Source of the DNA: Kluyveromyces lactis
Taxonomy: Eukaryota > Ascomycota > Saccharomycetes > Saccharomycetales > Saccharomycetaceae
Assembly: GCF_000002515.2 (NCBI RefSeq)
Contig: NC_006041.1
Span: forward strand, 1,426,001-1,490,000
Length of the DNA stretch: 64,000 nt
Direction: 5' to 3'
The translations under genes and the position numbers were made by a program. Below, piece by piece: positions 18,446-28,877 of this stretch (position 1 is its first letter; every line of letters begins with the position of its first letter). The notes below the pieces were generated by a model, which was given only the letters and a program-made list of their open reading frames with translations, was not told the origin of the DNA and did not search any database.

Positions 18446-20443
18446 GTGGGAACAGAAAAACCAATAAGGTTGCGGTTGGTACGACGGTCGGGGCTTGCTG
18501 TGTTGATAATATCGATAGTTATTATCTTGTTGTTCATACCGTTGATTAACTATTTGAAACTTAGGCCATTTTTCTTTAAATTGGAGCATAGGTTAAGGCA
18601 TCATACTTTTAAGAGAGTTTCATGGATCCATAGATCCAGAATATACCATAACGAAGCATTGCAAATCACTGCCTTTTGGGGTGTGATAACGTTTGCGTTT
18701 GTGTTATACGATTGCAACAATGATCTTGTACTTATTACGAAACGTTTGGGTAGGATTCCTGTATCGTTGATGCCAGCGCTTTTGTTTTTAACGACAAGGC
18801 CTTCACCTTTGCCGCATGTTTTATATCTCGCATTGCTACCCTTGCATAAATGGATTTCAAGAATTGTTGTCTTCCAGTCGCTTCTGCATACTATACTTTA
18901 TACGGTTTATTACGCCAGGATTGGTGCACTTGCCAAGTTGAAGAAATTGGCTAACATTTGGGGCATCTTGGCTATGCTTCTTTTCATTATGATTGCTGTA
19001 ACTTCGTTACCTAGGATTAGAAGAGTGAATTTCCAATTATTCTATTTTGTACATTATGCAGCTACTTGGCTCTCTGTTGTGATGTTGCAATACCATGCTA
19101 GGCCTAATATGAATATGATTTCCACTTTTAATATTATCCTACTCCTAGGACAAATCATTTATCGATTATGGAACACTAGGTTATCAACTATTTCAGTGAT
19201 TCCAGTGTCACCTGCCATTAGTGTGGTTGAGTTCCCATTAGCAGATCTTTCTAAGAAACCCATATTGCCCTCCGGCCATGTCCGTATGAATAACTATCAT
19301 AATTTTTGGTTGAAACGTTGGTTTTATCACCTAATACCACTCCAACACCCTTTCACAATTGCATCGTTACCGAACGAATCGATGGTCAGGTTAATTGTAA
19401 GAACTGGGAAGTTCCCGTTGAAAACCAACTCAAAATACTACATCACTGGTGCGTTAGAACCCAAGGTGGATTTCATGTCGAAAAGTGGTTCAAGGGATAA
19501 TAATAGGCTACTTCCGTTCCAAAGTGCAACTCCAATGTTGTTACTCTCGCCACTTTCTTTCAACATTAATGCAAAAAGAGTGTTTATGGTTGTCGGGGGG
19601 AGTGCTATCTCCTTTGGATTGCCCATGTTACGTATCTTAAACTTTAACGGTGTTACTGTTAAACTTATTTGGGTCACAAGAGATCATCGAGATATGAAGA
19701 TTTTAAACGTTTTTAAGAATAATTATAATGGCCTTGAGATCTTCGTCACTGGTACATTGGGAGCTGAACAGGATTTGCAGATCGATTATGTAGATTATGG
19801 ACCGGATCCATTAGGCCTTCCACATCCTGAACTGCAAGAACCAGTACCGCAGGCACTTCCTTCTTCTTCAGATTATAACCCAGAAACGACTTTGACAAGC
19901 TCCAGCTATCCCAAATACGGTTCCATTTCTACAGATAAGTCCGCATTCTCATCTGATTTAGACCATTCCCAGAAGCACAATGAGGATGAGTTTGATTTTA
20001 CCAACGTTTACAGTGCTACGAACACTTTGAAGAGAAAGAAATCTGAGCCCAAGTTATTTGGTCCACCTTCACCATTCCATAAAGATGAGGCATTCCGTAA
20101 ACCAAAGGTTATTATCCCACCCAACGATGAGAATTATAAAAGTGATGTAGAAAGTCTAGAGGATGATGATATGAAACTGACAATCCCAGCAGGAGTTAAA
20201 TTAGTGTTTGGAAGACCCCAACTTTCAAATTTGGACTATCAGTGGTGCTTACAGAAAGAATGTTCCCTTCCATCGGAAGTCGACGACTGTTGTGTTATGA
20301 ACTCGGATGTTAACATAACTCATGTTGATGACCTTGCTAATGTGTGGGTTGTCGCTGCTGGTCCCAAGGGTTTAGTCGAAAGTACAAAGAGATGGGCTAC
20401 CGATGGAGGTTTGCATTTCCATGAAGAAAGTTTCAGTGTTTGA
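18446..20443 (+). CDS. FRE8: FRE8-like ferric reductase family membrane protein; 5' end unclear
   Basis: The open frame encodes about 665 residues of the ferric reductase/NADPH oxidase family. A heme-binding membrane domain holds histidines in LPLHKWISRIV and HTILYTVYY on one helix, and FVHYAATW and YHARP on the next. An FAD motif HPFTIASLP (about 300) and NAD-binding VVGGSAISFGLP (about 384) and WVVAAGPKG follow. A long polar insert (about 450-590) splits the NAD domain. FRE8 is favoured over AIM14 by length and by its place beside RPS0, as YLR047C/YLR048W. The 18446 codon is GTG. The first in-frame ATG is residue 109, inside conserved sequence. An ATG at 18386 is in frame but is followed by TGA at 18410-18412. 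The gene may use a non-AUG start or readthrough, or carry a nonsense change. Confidence 0.75.
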   Translation: MGTEKPIRLRLVRRSGLAVLIISIVIILLFIPLINYLKLRPFFFKLEHRLRHHTFKRVSWIHRSRIYHNEALQITAFWGVITFAFVLYDCNNDLVLITKRLGRIPVSLMPALLFLTTRPSPLPHVLYLALLPLHKWISRIVVFQSLLHTILYTVYYARIGALAKLKKLANIWGILAMLLFIMIAVTSLPRIRRVNFQLFYFVHYAATWLSVVMLQYHARPNMNMISTFNIILLLGQIIYRLWNTRLSTISVIPVSPAISVVEFPLADLSKKPILPSGHVRMNNYHNFWLKRWFYHLIPLQHPFTIASLPNESMVRLIVRTGKFPLKTNSKYYITGALEPKVDFMSKSGSRDNNRLLPFQSATPMLLLSPLSFNINAKRVFMVVGGSAISFGLPMLRILNFNGVTVKLIWVTRDHRDMKILNVFKNNYNGLEIFVTGTLGAEQDLQIDYVDYGPDPLGLPHPELQEPVPQALPSSSDYNPETTLTSSSYPKYGSISTDKSAFSSDLDHSQKHNEDEFDFTNVYSATNTLKRKKSEPKLFGPPSPFHKDEAFRKPKVIIPPNDENYKSDVESLEDDDMKLTIPAGVKLVFGRPQLSNLDYQWCLQKECSLPSEVDDCCVMNSDVNITHVDDLANVWVVAAGPKGLVESTKRWATDGGLHFHEESFSV

Positions 20444-20698
20444 TGGAATTTTGAGGTTAGTTAAGTTATTAATGGATGTGATGCAGTAAAATTATATATT
20501 AATGTTTAAGAAGGTAAACTAATGATGGAAGCCTTTCAGCCTATGATGTGTGTATACATACTATTACATATAGTTCATATCATCAGAACCAAAATGCATA
20601 AAATGAGTTGATGAATATGATGCGAGTGAAACGCCAAAAAATATGGAAAGCGTGAGAAGAAATGAAATCATGATAGATGATTGTTTGAAAACGGTTTT

Positions 20699-22177
20699 TT
20701 AATCAACCTTCATTTCGGTTAGACCTAACTCTTCGTTCTGTTCTGGAGTTCTTTCATAATCTTCGATAGTCATATTTGGATCTGGATCTGGCGCATAAAC
20801 GTTTTGGATATATGAACCAGCCAATGGATCTTCCATGTGTACGGTAAATTTGACCTTACCAGCTAAAGCATCTTGAAGTCTTCCGAAGAACGAAACCCAA
20901 CGTTGCTTGGTAGGTTCATCCATAGAATCAGAGGTTTGAGTAAAGACACGAGATTCCAATTCTTCGTACACCTGTCTTAACAAACCTTCCAAAGTGGTAA
21001 ATCTACCACCCAAAGTACCTTCTTGGATATCTAGACTTAATTCGGGGATGCTCATCTTACAGTTTTCACCCTTCAAGATATCTCTTGATAAATCATCTGG
21101 TTCATCACAGTATAAAGTAATTTTTCTACCCTTTTCTGGAATAGCACCACCCGTCTTAACTTCGTTCGATTTGTAACCACAATGGTCGCAGATGGATGAC
21201 ATGATGATAACTTCTTTGAAATGAGGAATATTCACACGTTTCATATGAGTATCGCATTGTTGCAAACAGTTTGGACAAGAAGCTCTGAAAGTCTGAACTT
21301 CGTTAGAGAAATTCTCGATATCAGTAGCGTCTGATAGGAATCCCTGGGCGGCAGCTCCTTCCTTTTTGGCTACAGAAGGGTTTCTTTCACGTTCTGCTTC
21401 TATTCTCTCACGTTCTTCCTTACGTCTTTCTTCTAGTTGATCCCTAGTAATCAACCCGATCTGAACATTTTGTTCATCGGATCTCGTATATTCAGCATGA
21501 GACCACTTATGAGCAGCTTCCCCAGGCTTATATTCGATCCATGAGTTCCCTGTTGGATCATCTATAACGAAAGTTATGGGCAAAGTACCATCTTTGCATG
21601 CGATTGTGTCCTTTACTTTGTCAATAAATGCCTGGATCTGGTCGTATAATGGCTTGTCGATCTTCTCTCTTAAAGGCTGATCACTTTCCAAATCATCCAC
21701 CATTTCACTTAGTAGACCTTCTACAGTAGTGAGCTGTCCACGTTTCCCTGGGATTTCAAGATCTAATTCCACGAACTTACAGCTAGCAGTCTCAGACTTG
21801 ATGACTTGTCTGTTGAAATCGTCCTTCTCTTCCACTTTCAACATGTATTTAGAACCCTTCTCTTGGATCTCAGAAGCAGGCTGGATCTCACAATTCTTGA
21901 AACCACAGTGTTCACAGGCGAAAGACATAAGAACTACTTCTCTAAAGTAAGGAATCCTCGTCAACAATAATCTGGTAGTACCCATTTTATGACAGTTCAT
22001 ACATAAGGATGGAATTTCCTGTACTGGATGACCCATAGCATCAAAGGCACCGGTTTGAACTAACCCAGTATCATCTGCCTGGTTTTCTCCGTTTTGAGTT
22101 GTACCCTGTTGCCCCTCATTGGCATGTTCAGCGTCTTCTACAATCTCACCAACTGGTTTAAATAAGTCTTCTGGCAT
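20699..22177 (-). CDS. ZPR1: Zinc-finger protein Zpr1 (eEF1A chaperone)
   Basis: The protein is 492 residues from the ATG at 22177. The frame extends upstream to 22279, but MPEDLFKPVGE matches the S. cerevisiae start, so the internal Met is chosen. Two tandem ZPR1 modules each carry a C4 zinc finger: CMNCHKMG with CEHCGFKN, and CPNCLQQC with CDHCGYKS. Each is followed by an alpha-beta domain containing GRFTTLEGLL-like or KRGQLTTVEGLL segments. Zpr1 assists eEF1A folding and moves to the nucleus with growth signals. It ends with the conserved YAPDPDPNMTIEDYERT. It is divergent from the YGR210C-type gene, as YGR211W and YGR210C are in S. cerevisiae. Confidence 0.96.
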   Translation of the reverse strand: MPEDLFKPVGEIVEDAEHANEGQQGTTQNGENQADDTGLVQTGAFDAMGHPVQEIPSLCMNCHKMGTTRLLLTRIPYFREVVLMSFACEHCGFKNCEIQPASEIQEKGSKYMLKVEEKDDFNRQVIKSETASCKFVELDLEIPGKRGQLTTVEGLLSEMVDDLESDQPLREKIDKPLYDQIQAFIDKVKDTIACKDGTLPITFVIDDPTGNSWIEYKPGEAAHKWSHAEYTRSDEQNVQIGLITRDQLEERRKEERERIEAERERNPSVAKKEGAAAQGFLSDATDIENFSNEVQTFRASCPNCLQQCDTHMKRVNIPHFKEVIIMSSICDHCGYKSNEVKTGGAIPEKGRKITLYCDEPDDLSRDILKGENCKMSIPELSLDIQEGTLGGRFTTLEGLLRQVYEELESRVFTQTSDSMDEPTKQRWVSFFGRLQDALAGKVKFTVHMEDPLAGSYIQNVYAPDPDPNMTIEDYERTPEQNEELGLTEMKVD

Positions 22178-22682
22178 GTTGTTCAAAAAGCGTGAATTAT
22201 TAAATTTAGTCTCCAATATGGGCAATTTATTGATTCTCACACTCAAACCTAACAAATGATAAAATGTGACACTTTCCACTAGTAAAGCAACAAATGCAAC
22301 AACGTGAATTGACCTTAAATGTACGATTTCACACCGAAGTTGTGAGATGAGGCAAGTTTATATGCTTTAAAACTGGAAAATTTTCCAAAACGTCTAGCTT
22401 AGTATAGAAAAAGAAAGCTTTTAGCCTGAAATCTTGACAAAAAATCAGTTTTCACTGTAAAAGAAGAGATGAGATAGGATTTAAGGAACGTTTCGTTCCG
22501 TTGTATGGTGGAAGAAGGTACTGGATGGTGCTAGCCTTCGTGCGGTTTGGGTCTGAGTTGAAACCGGAAAGATATTTGCCTTTTGTCCCGTTGAATTTTG
22601 ATTCGTGGAACGGTTTTTCACTGGTTAATTCGAGATTGCACTGGAACATTGAGGAAGGAACCTAAAACTGAACTGATACAAT
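22178..22682. other. Divergent ZPR1-YGR210C promoter region
   Basis: 505 bp between the two divergent starts. A 14-bp palindrome TGGAAAATTTTCCA is at 22374-22387 and GAGATGAGAT, one base off the PAC consensus, is near 22466. GGAACG and CGTTCC form a short dyad near 22489. No gene is seen. Confidence 0.45.
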
Positions 22683-23912
22683 ATGCCTCGTGATCCGTTG
22701 ATCGGTATTGTTGGAAAGCCATCTAGTGGTAAATCTACCACTCTCAATTCTTTGACTGATGCTTCTGCGCAAGTCGGAGCATTCCCCTTTACTACAATTG
22801 AACCGAATAGAGCTACTGGATACTTGCAAGTGAACTGTGCCTGCAGTAGGGTAGGGTTGCAAAAGTTGTGTAAACCGAATTATGGATGGTGTGAGAACGG
22901 TCTTAGACACATTCCTATCATGCTCTTGGATGTGGCAGGGCTTGTGCCAGGTGCGCATAGTGGTCGAGGTTTAGGAAATAAGTTTTTAGATGATTTGAGA
23001 CATGCAGATGCTTTGATTCATGTTGTCGACGTGAGTGGAACGACTGACGCGGAGGGGAAGAACACCCGAGGGTACGATCCATTGCAGGACATTGTGTGGT
23101 TACAGGATGAAATTAGGTTGTGGATTGAGGGGAATTTGCATAAGAGATGGGGGTCCATCGTCCGAAAACATACTGCGACCAAGTCCAGTGCTGTAGATAC
23201 GTTGCAGCAGCAGTTCGGTGGGTACGGTTCACATGCGCCAATGATTCAAAGAGCTTTAGGTAGAATTCCTGGCTTACCACCTTTGGAACAATGGGATAAT
23301 GAATGGATCACTGAAGTTGTTAAGTCGTTCATGCAAGAGAAGTTCCCCACTGTGTTGGCTTTGAACAAGATGGATCATCCAGATGCGGATAAAAACGTTA
23401 GTAAGATTATGTTGAAATACCCTGACGTTAAATGTGTCCTAACAAGTGCCATCACCGAAGTTTTCCTCCGTAAATTGAAGAAACAAGGGTTCATACGTTA
23501 CGAAGAAGGCACAGAATTTGTTGATACGTTTGAAGATGACGATACGTTAAAACCGTTAGATGAGAAACTGATACAGAGAATTGAAGTTATACGAGACCTT
23601 GTACTATACAGATTCGGTTCTACAGGTGTCGTTCAAGTATTACAGGCAGCTGCAAGTACTTTAAATTTGATCCCGGTGTACACGGTACGCAACATCCATA
23701 CCTTCGCTGGTGGGAACGGTGAAAATGTGTTCCGCGATTGTTTTCTGGTCAAGAAGGGGACTACGGTAGGGAAAGTTGCTACTTACATTATGGGTGACGT
23801 CACTGTAGCTGCTATTGAAACTGTTGGTGGTATCAGGGTCAGTGAAGATGATAAGGTGGACGAAGGTGTTAACGATATCTTGACATTCAAACTTGCACCA
23901 AAGAGTAAGTAA
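22683..23912 (+). CDS. Obg/YchF-related GTP-binding protein (YGR210C type)
   Basis: This 409-residue P-loop NTPase (S. cerevisiae YGR210C has 411) is of the Obg/DRG superfamily. G1 is GKPSSGKS at residues 11-18; G3 is [16 protein letters not shown] near 81-96; G4 is NKMD near 229; the C-terminal ~80 residues form a TGS-like domain ([21 protein letters not shown]). Relatives bind ribosomes or act in translation stress, but the function of this subfamily is not established. The ATG at 22683 starts 8 residues before the beta strand of G1, leaving no room for an alternative. It is convergent with the JEN-type transporter 633 bp away. Confidence 0.9.
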   Translation: MPRDPLIGIVGKPSSGKSTTLNSLTDASAQVGAFPFTTIEPNRATGYLQVNCACSRVGLQKLCKPNYGWCENGLRHIPIMLLDVAGLVPGAHSGRGLGNKFLDDLRHADALIHVVDVSGTTDAEGKNTRGYDPLQDIVWLQDEIRLWIEGNLHKRWGSIVRKHTATKSSAVDTLQQQFGGYGSHAPMIQRALGRIPGLPPLEQWDNEWITEVVKSFMQEKFPTVLALNKMDHPDADKNVSKIMLKYPDVKCVLTSAITEVFLRKLKKQGFIRYEEGTEFVDTFEDDDTLKPLDEKLIQRIEVIRDLVLYRFGSTGVVQVLQAAASTLNLIPVYTVRNIHTFAGGNGENVFRDCFLVKKGTTVGKVATYIMGDVTVAAIETVGGIRVSEDDKVDEGVNDILTFKLAPKSK

Positions 23913-24545
23913 GTACAGGAAAACCAAAAAAAATAGTAATAGAAACAATAATAAATAGATACAATCTATTACGGATTACAGCAGCCCAGTATTCTTCTGG
24001 GATATAGACCTAAAACGTTTAACAATAGCTAAAAATAATAATGAAAGAATTGCATACTAGTAGTTATATTAGAATTGTAATAAACTCGAACTAAATTAAG
24101 GTTAATTTTTGAGGCCTGACCTCAAAACTACTACTGGACTTTACCGAGTCGTTCGTAGCTGTTATAATGTTGGCTTTGATTTTTTTTCATTTTACAAGCT
24201 TATTAGTCGAAGTTAAACCATACTTAGTCATTCTTCGTCGTAATCATCATAATCATCGTAAAAGCATCATTTCAAATGTTGTGGAATATTAATTGTGAAA
24301 TGGGGAGAGGGGATGGGTAGTCAAATAATAAAGGTTTTAAAAGGAAACAAAAATTAAAGTTTTTCGTATGAGTTTAGGGGAGGGATGGTACATCTTGTTT
24401 GTTTGTCTCTATCTCACTCTATAAAGTGCACATGAGTGTGGGTGTAGTCATTTAATTTAATGTTTTCCTTTTTTCCTTTTTATAATGCTATGGTGCGTGT
24501 GTGGGCATGAAATTGTATAAAGGTTTAGTTTCTGTTAATCATTAA
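23913..24545. other. Convergent 3' region between YGR210C-type gene and JEN transporter
   Basis: 633 bp of A/T-rich sequence between two 3' ends. It contains short repeats of AATCATC near 24240-24262 and T-rich tracts. No gene or stable hairpin was recognised. Confidence 0.45.
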
Positions 24546-26348
24546 TCAAACTGAAACCTTTTCCAATTGATCATCACTTGGCTTAGAAGAAATAGAATTG
24601 GCCGTGGAACCTGTCATAGCAGCAACTTCTTCCGTTTGGTCAACTCTTTCGATATAAGATTTCAAATGAGGAGAGGATAAATCTCTGTGGAACTTCTCGT
24701 GACCGACAAATACCAAGACAAAAGTGAAGATGACACTGGAACCAGTCAAGATAGCCATAACTTTAGAGTAATCCTTGTTTGTTACTTCACCTGCGGAGTT
24801 CCATTCGATTGGGTACAAATCAGCCAAATCGTTTTCGATAACGACCGAAGCGGCAGAAGCCAAGTTACCTAATTGATAGGCAAGACCAGAGACCAAAGCT
24901 CTAGCTTCTGGAGGAGATAATTCGGAAAGATGGATTGGAAGAACACCCCAGACACCAAGAATGGAGAACCAAAGCATGAACCCTGCACCCAACACAGCAG
25001 AACTTGTCTTCAACATGAAAGCTGGATAAGTGAAACAACCGGCCATGATAAGGGCCAAGAGCAAACCTACTCTTCTACCGGTGATTTCCATTAGTTGACC
25101 AAAGAACATACCACCAGCGATGGAACCCAAACATACAACAACAATGGCAACGGTAACAGCGTCTTCAGAGAAACGCAATTGAGCACGTAACATGGTTGGG
25201 AACAAATCTTGAGAGGCATGGGTCAAGTAGTTTGGACCAACAAGCAAGAGAATCAAGTAACCGAACAATAACCAGTATTTAGAAACAGTTTTCTTAACGT
25301 TAGCGAATTTTTGTTTGAAAGACAATTTTGGCAATGGTTGACCACCGTTCTTGGCAATGGCATCGTCTCTCATCAATTGTCTAGCCTTTAACACCTTAGT
25401 GAAATATTTAGTCTCAGGCCAAACCAATCTCCATAAGATCAACACAGCTGGTAACCAGATAGAGAACCAGAATTGAACCTTCCAGTAGTTTTCACCGTTA
25501 ACGTTCAAGAAAGCTCTGTAAAAGATGATGGCAAAGATGAAACCCATAGCATATGCGGTAAAGAAAAGACCTGATAGGAAGGATCTTGCCTTCACTGGGG
25601 CATCTTCAATGGCAGTGGCAGAGGCACAAGCGTAGATACCACCCATAGCGATACCAGAAATCCATCTAACACCCAAGAACTGAGTGTAAGTCTTGGCCCA
25701 TGGGGTACAAAGTTGACAGATTAAGAATAAACCCAAACAAGTGATGTAAGGCCATTTTCTCGAATAGTTATCGGTCCAGATACCGAAGATGATGGCACCA
25801 GCAGATCTAACGAAAAGAACCAACGAAAGACCCCAAGAGATATCCTTAGTTTCTTTGCCGTACAAAGTAGCCAATGGAGCCGTAGAAACGGACACTGCAA
25901 AGAACGCCCAAGCGGCACATAACCAAGCCGCATACCCCATAAAGAAATAGTTCCAGTTGTGTAAAGTCATCTTTCTCAACTCTGGGATCGGATTGATATT
26001 TTCCATCGATACCCTATGAAGCTCGGTCAAAGTGGTAAATCTAGTGATCGCATAGTGACGAATGTTTTTCCAAGTGAAATCTGGGGTTTCGTCTTCCTCC
26101 ATAAGAATCGACACTTCATCGTCCTGCCACACCTCGTTACCGTTTTCATCGACATATCTGTCCTTTCTTGACACATACGATGCAACACGTGACAAAACTG
26201 AACCAGGATGGGAAATGGCTCTAGCAATCTCATTGGTATTGGTTTGCGTATGGTCGAAATCCGCTACATCCGGCATATAATCGTTTGTTTGATCATTATC
26301 ATTAGATTTCATAGAGTCAGACTCTGGTGTAATATTGTTGTTATTCAT
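24546..26348 (-). CDS. JEN1: JEN-family carboxylate/proton symporter
   Basis: This 600-residue major-facilitator protein has about 12 membrane helices between residues 130 and 560 and polar ends. The JEN-family signature N-x-x-[ST]-H-x-[ST]-Q-D is present as NYLTHASQD in the seventh-helix region, on the substrate path. The loop motif with RRVGLLLAL is also typical. JEN proteins import lactate/pyruvate or, in a second subgroup, dicarboxylates. The long N-terminal tail (~130 residues) and total length resemble S. cerevisiae Jen1 (616), so the monocarboxylate type is favoured, but the split between JEN1 and JEN2 cannot be settled by eye. A TATA-like element lies about 132 bp upstream. Confidence 0.85.
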   Translation of the reverse strand: MNNNNITPESDSMKSNDNDQTNDYMPDVADFDHTQTNTNEIARAISHPGSVLSRVASYVSRKDRYVDENGNEVWQDDEVSILMEEDETPDFTWKNIRHYAITRFTTLTELHRVSMENINPIPELRKMTLHNWNYFFMGYAAWLCAAWAFFAVSVSTAPLATLYGKETKDISWGLSLVLFVRSAGAIIFGIWTDNYSRKWPYITCLGLFLICQLCTPWAKTYTQFLGVRWISGIAMGGIYACASATAIEDAPVKARSFLSGLFFTAYAMGFIFAIIFYRAFLNVNGENYWKVQFWFSIWLPAVLILWRLVWPETKYFTKVLKARQLMRDDAIAKNGGQPLPKLSFKQKFANVKKTVSKYWLLFGYLILLLVGPNYLTHASQDLFPTMLRAQLRFSEDAVTVAIVVVCLGSIAGGMFFGQLMEITGRRVGLLLALIMAGCFTYPAFMLKTSSAVLGAGFMLWFSILGVWGVLPIHLSELSPPEARALVSGLAYQLGNLASAASVVIENDLADLYPIEWNSAGEVTNKDYSKVMAILTGSSVIFTFVLVFVGHEKFHRDLSSPHLKSYIERVDQTEEVAAMTGSTANSISSKPSDDQLEKVSV

Positions 26349-27911
26349 GGTTGAAATCTGTTTTGGTTTTGGTTACTCCAGATCATACAAGACATACATT
26401 ACAATAATAATAAGACACAACCACAACAAGATTGGAAGAACGTTGATTGTCGAAAAAAAGACGCCAAACCAGTTACTTTTATATATCAAGAAACGCAGGT
26501 GTGGTACATCCAGCGGGCTCATACTGAATTAGAGTTATTTTAGTGAGAGATAGTAAAAAGGTACCGGAGATGAGGTTAGTGAAAAAAAAAAAAAAAAGTT
26601 TCACAGATCATCACAATAACTAAATCAAAACCACTACCTGGATAACCGGAACACTGGAAAATACTCGCCCCTCGTCACTCAACAGAGAAGAACTGGAGAG
26701 CGTTTCAGGAAGGAAGGAAAGAAGGAAAGAAACCAGATGGAATAGCCAAAGTAACCGGCACAGAAGCATGACGTTTAAGGTAAGTGTTTGAGAGAGTATC
26801 ATCATCTCAGTTACGGAATTTGGATATATCCGCCTATCCAGTCGCCAATTCGCAGGGACAATAAGCAAATGCCCCATATCTAAAAGTAGCTTAAAAGTCG
26901 CATAGAGGAGGCAAAAGGGCATGAAGAACCCTTCGTAAGGTTGGCGGATGCAGCATGTGGTAGAAGCAAACGGGTATTGCCATTATCCTATCTCCGGAAA
27001 TTCGCTGTAATTAGGCAAGTCCGTTGCTCCAGAGGAGGAAACACACCCCAGACTCCGAGAATCGCAGGATGTGTGGTTTATCGAGTTGTTTGATGGTCAG
27101 AAGTACTGGAGAGAAGAGAAGAGAGATTGTTGTTCCACGCTTCGAGGAGGGAAAATCTTTTCTTTTCCTTCCAGGGTTCTGCGGGCAGTGTGTGGAGAAC
27201 GGCTAATATTTAGCCGTTTCGGCACGTATAGTGTAGGTTGTTGGAGCGTGGGGGTGGTGGAAAAGCCACTGCGAAACGCTTCACTCCACGCTTCACCGGA
27301 TAATATATGTGGTGTTCGTTTCCCGGGACAACAGGTTTGCCAATCAGTTTCTGCTGTTTTTGCACTCTGCATGAGGGAAAAAATAACTCCGGAGCGTGGG
27401 TTAGTACCGGGAAGTGGGGTTAGATTCGACAGTATGGGCGATCGCAATGGTGGGGGGCGTAACTATTCACCTACTCTTTTTCCCACTCTCTTCCCAACCT
27501 CCAACCCCCCACGCTTCATTCCCTGAAAATCCAGAGAGGAGGGCGGTTTTGACCAGGGTAACGCCCCTGGTGGATCTGTGGTGTTACCCTAACTCACTGT
27601 GTATGTTTTTCCTCTAAACTCTCAAAAAAAGAACACTGTGCTGCGTCGCTGTAACGTGCATTCTTGCAGTACTAACAGCATAACGAGGCGACAACGGTGC
27701 GACAACGACGGAATACAACGTTTTGGGGCCCACCTGGAAGTATATGGGTCGGTCATCCCTGATTTCAGCCATTCCATCTCCTCTTTTACCCCAATGGCCG
27801 AAGCATCTGTGATCCCCTTTTATATGAGGGCCGACGTATTGTTTCAGCTCATCAGGCAATTCATGGTTCGACGTTTACCGTTACTTGCATAGATGGGTAT
27901 ACCAACAAGAG

Positions 27912-27944
27912 AACCCACGGTATGCAATCTGCATACCGTGGGTT
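27912..27944. repeat. Perfect inverted repeat, 15-bp arms, 3-bp centre
   Basis: The left arm AACCCACGGTATGCA (27912-27926) and right arm TGCATACCGTGGGTT (27930-27944) are exact reverse complements around ATC. It contains CGG (27918-27920) and CCG (27936-27938) with 15 bases between, an arrangement like Zn2Cys6 dimer sites with wide spacing. It lies about 1.33 kb from the permease start and 1.56 kb from the JEN start. A transcribed copy would fold into a strong hairpin. Confidence 0.9.
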
Positions 27945-28189
27945 GCCCACTCCCACAAATATAACCACCAAAAAAATCTGATCAGTGCCACGTGATGCAT
28001 ATATATTTCCCGAGTAGGGTAACCTAAAGCGAGAAATGATGCTCAGTCACGTGATGAGTGCCCTGAAAGCAGCATTATATCAGAGCACTAACCAAATTAT
28101 AGATTCACGCCGCCATAGTATCAGAATACTACCAACGACATCGAACAACTGTGTACGATAATAAGATCTACACTGCCTGCTTCCAAAAT

Positions 28190-28877
28190 CTTATCTCCTC
28201 TTCTCTGCACATCTTATCAGTATGAGTAGTATAAACAGTATAAACATTCTTCAGACAGAAACTACATGAACGGCTGAGCACATGGATCCTGATCTCATCG
28301 TAATCAGAAACCTTTCCTGGATAAGAATTTCTTTATCTATCTCCCATCTGTCTTCTAGCAGATTCGTCAAAGGGTCATTTCTACAGGCAGTAGAAGTAAA
28401 CCCAGCTTTATCTCTGTTTTGTATATTAAATCGATCGCTATTTGATAAGAAAGGCTTTTTAGTCCAGTGACGTTCTACGAAAATATGGTCGCTAGTCATC
28501 ATTGAAAGACTCAAATGGTACCTATTACCCGGATTCTCGCGTGGAAAACGTGTTGCGTTCGAAAGTGCCGTATGTTTTCCCGAAGTGCCATTCTCGAGGC
28601 ATCGCCGGTTCCTGAATATAGAATATTCCCTACAGCCCTTTCTTTGTTGCGCCGCATAAGTAATTTTTCCGGTGCAAAGGTTTGGAAGTAAATTCTAGTC
28701 TTTGCTTTTTTCCATTTAGTACCCGTTTCTTTTCGAAGTGTTTTGGCTTTTCTTATCCATCCTTTCGCTGTTTGTCTTTCGCCTCGTGATATCAGGTTCT
28801 TCCCAGGGCCTGACTGCTGTTCATTATGTTATAGTCATACCCTCAATCGTTTCAGATTGATGACCCTTGCTGATAAG
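28190..28877. promoter_or_regulatory. Cluster of six GATAAG sites
   Basis: CTTATC occurs at 28190, 28213 and 28752; GATAAG at 28320, 28444 and 28872. Fewer than one would be expected by chance in 690 bp. All lie 0.4-1.1 kb upstream of the permease start. GATAAG is the core of GATA factors (Gln3, Gat1, Dal80) that control nitrogen-catabolite-repressed permeases. Regulation of this permease by nitrogen is inferred. Confidence 0.55.

Noticed and set aside
22178-22279. N-terminal extension of ZPR1
   Set aside because: The sequence upstream of MPEDLFKPVGE has no counterpart in the family, which starts at this point.
27071-27526. 151-codon frame in the JEN-DIP5 region
   Set aside because: It opens with GTG, overlaps equally long frames on the other strand and shows no recognisable motif; its openness fits the local G/C-rich base composition.
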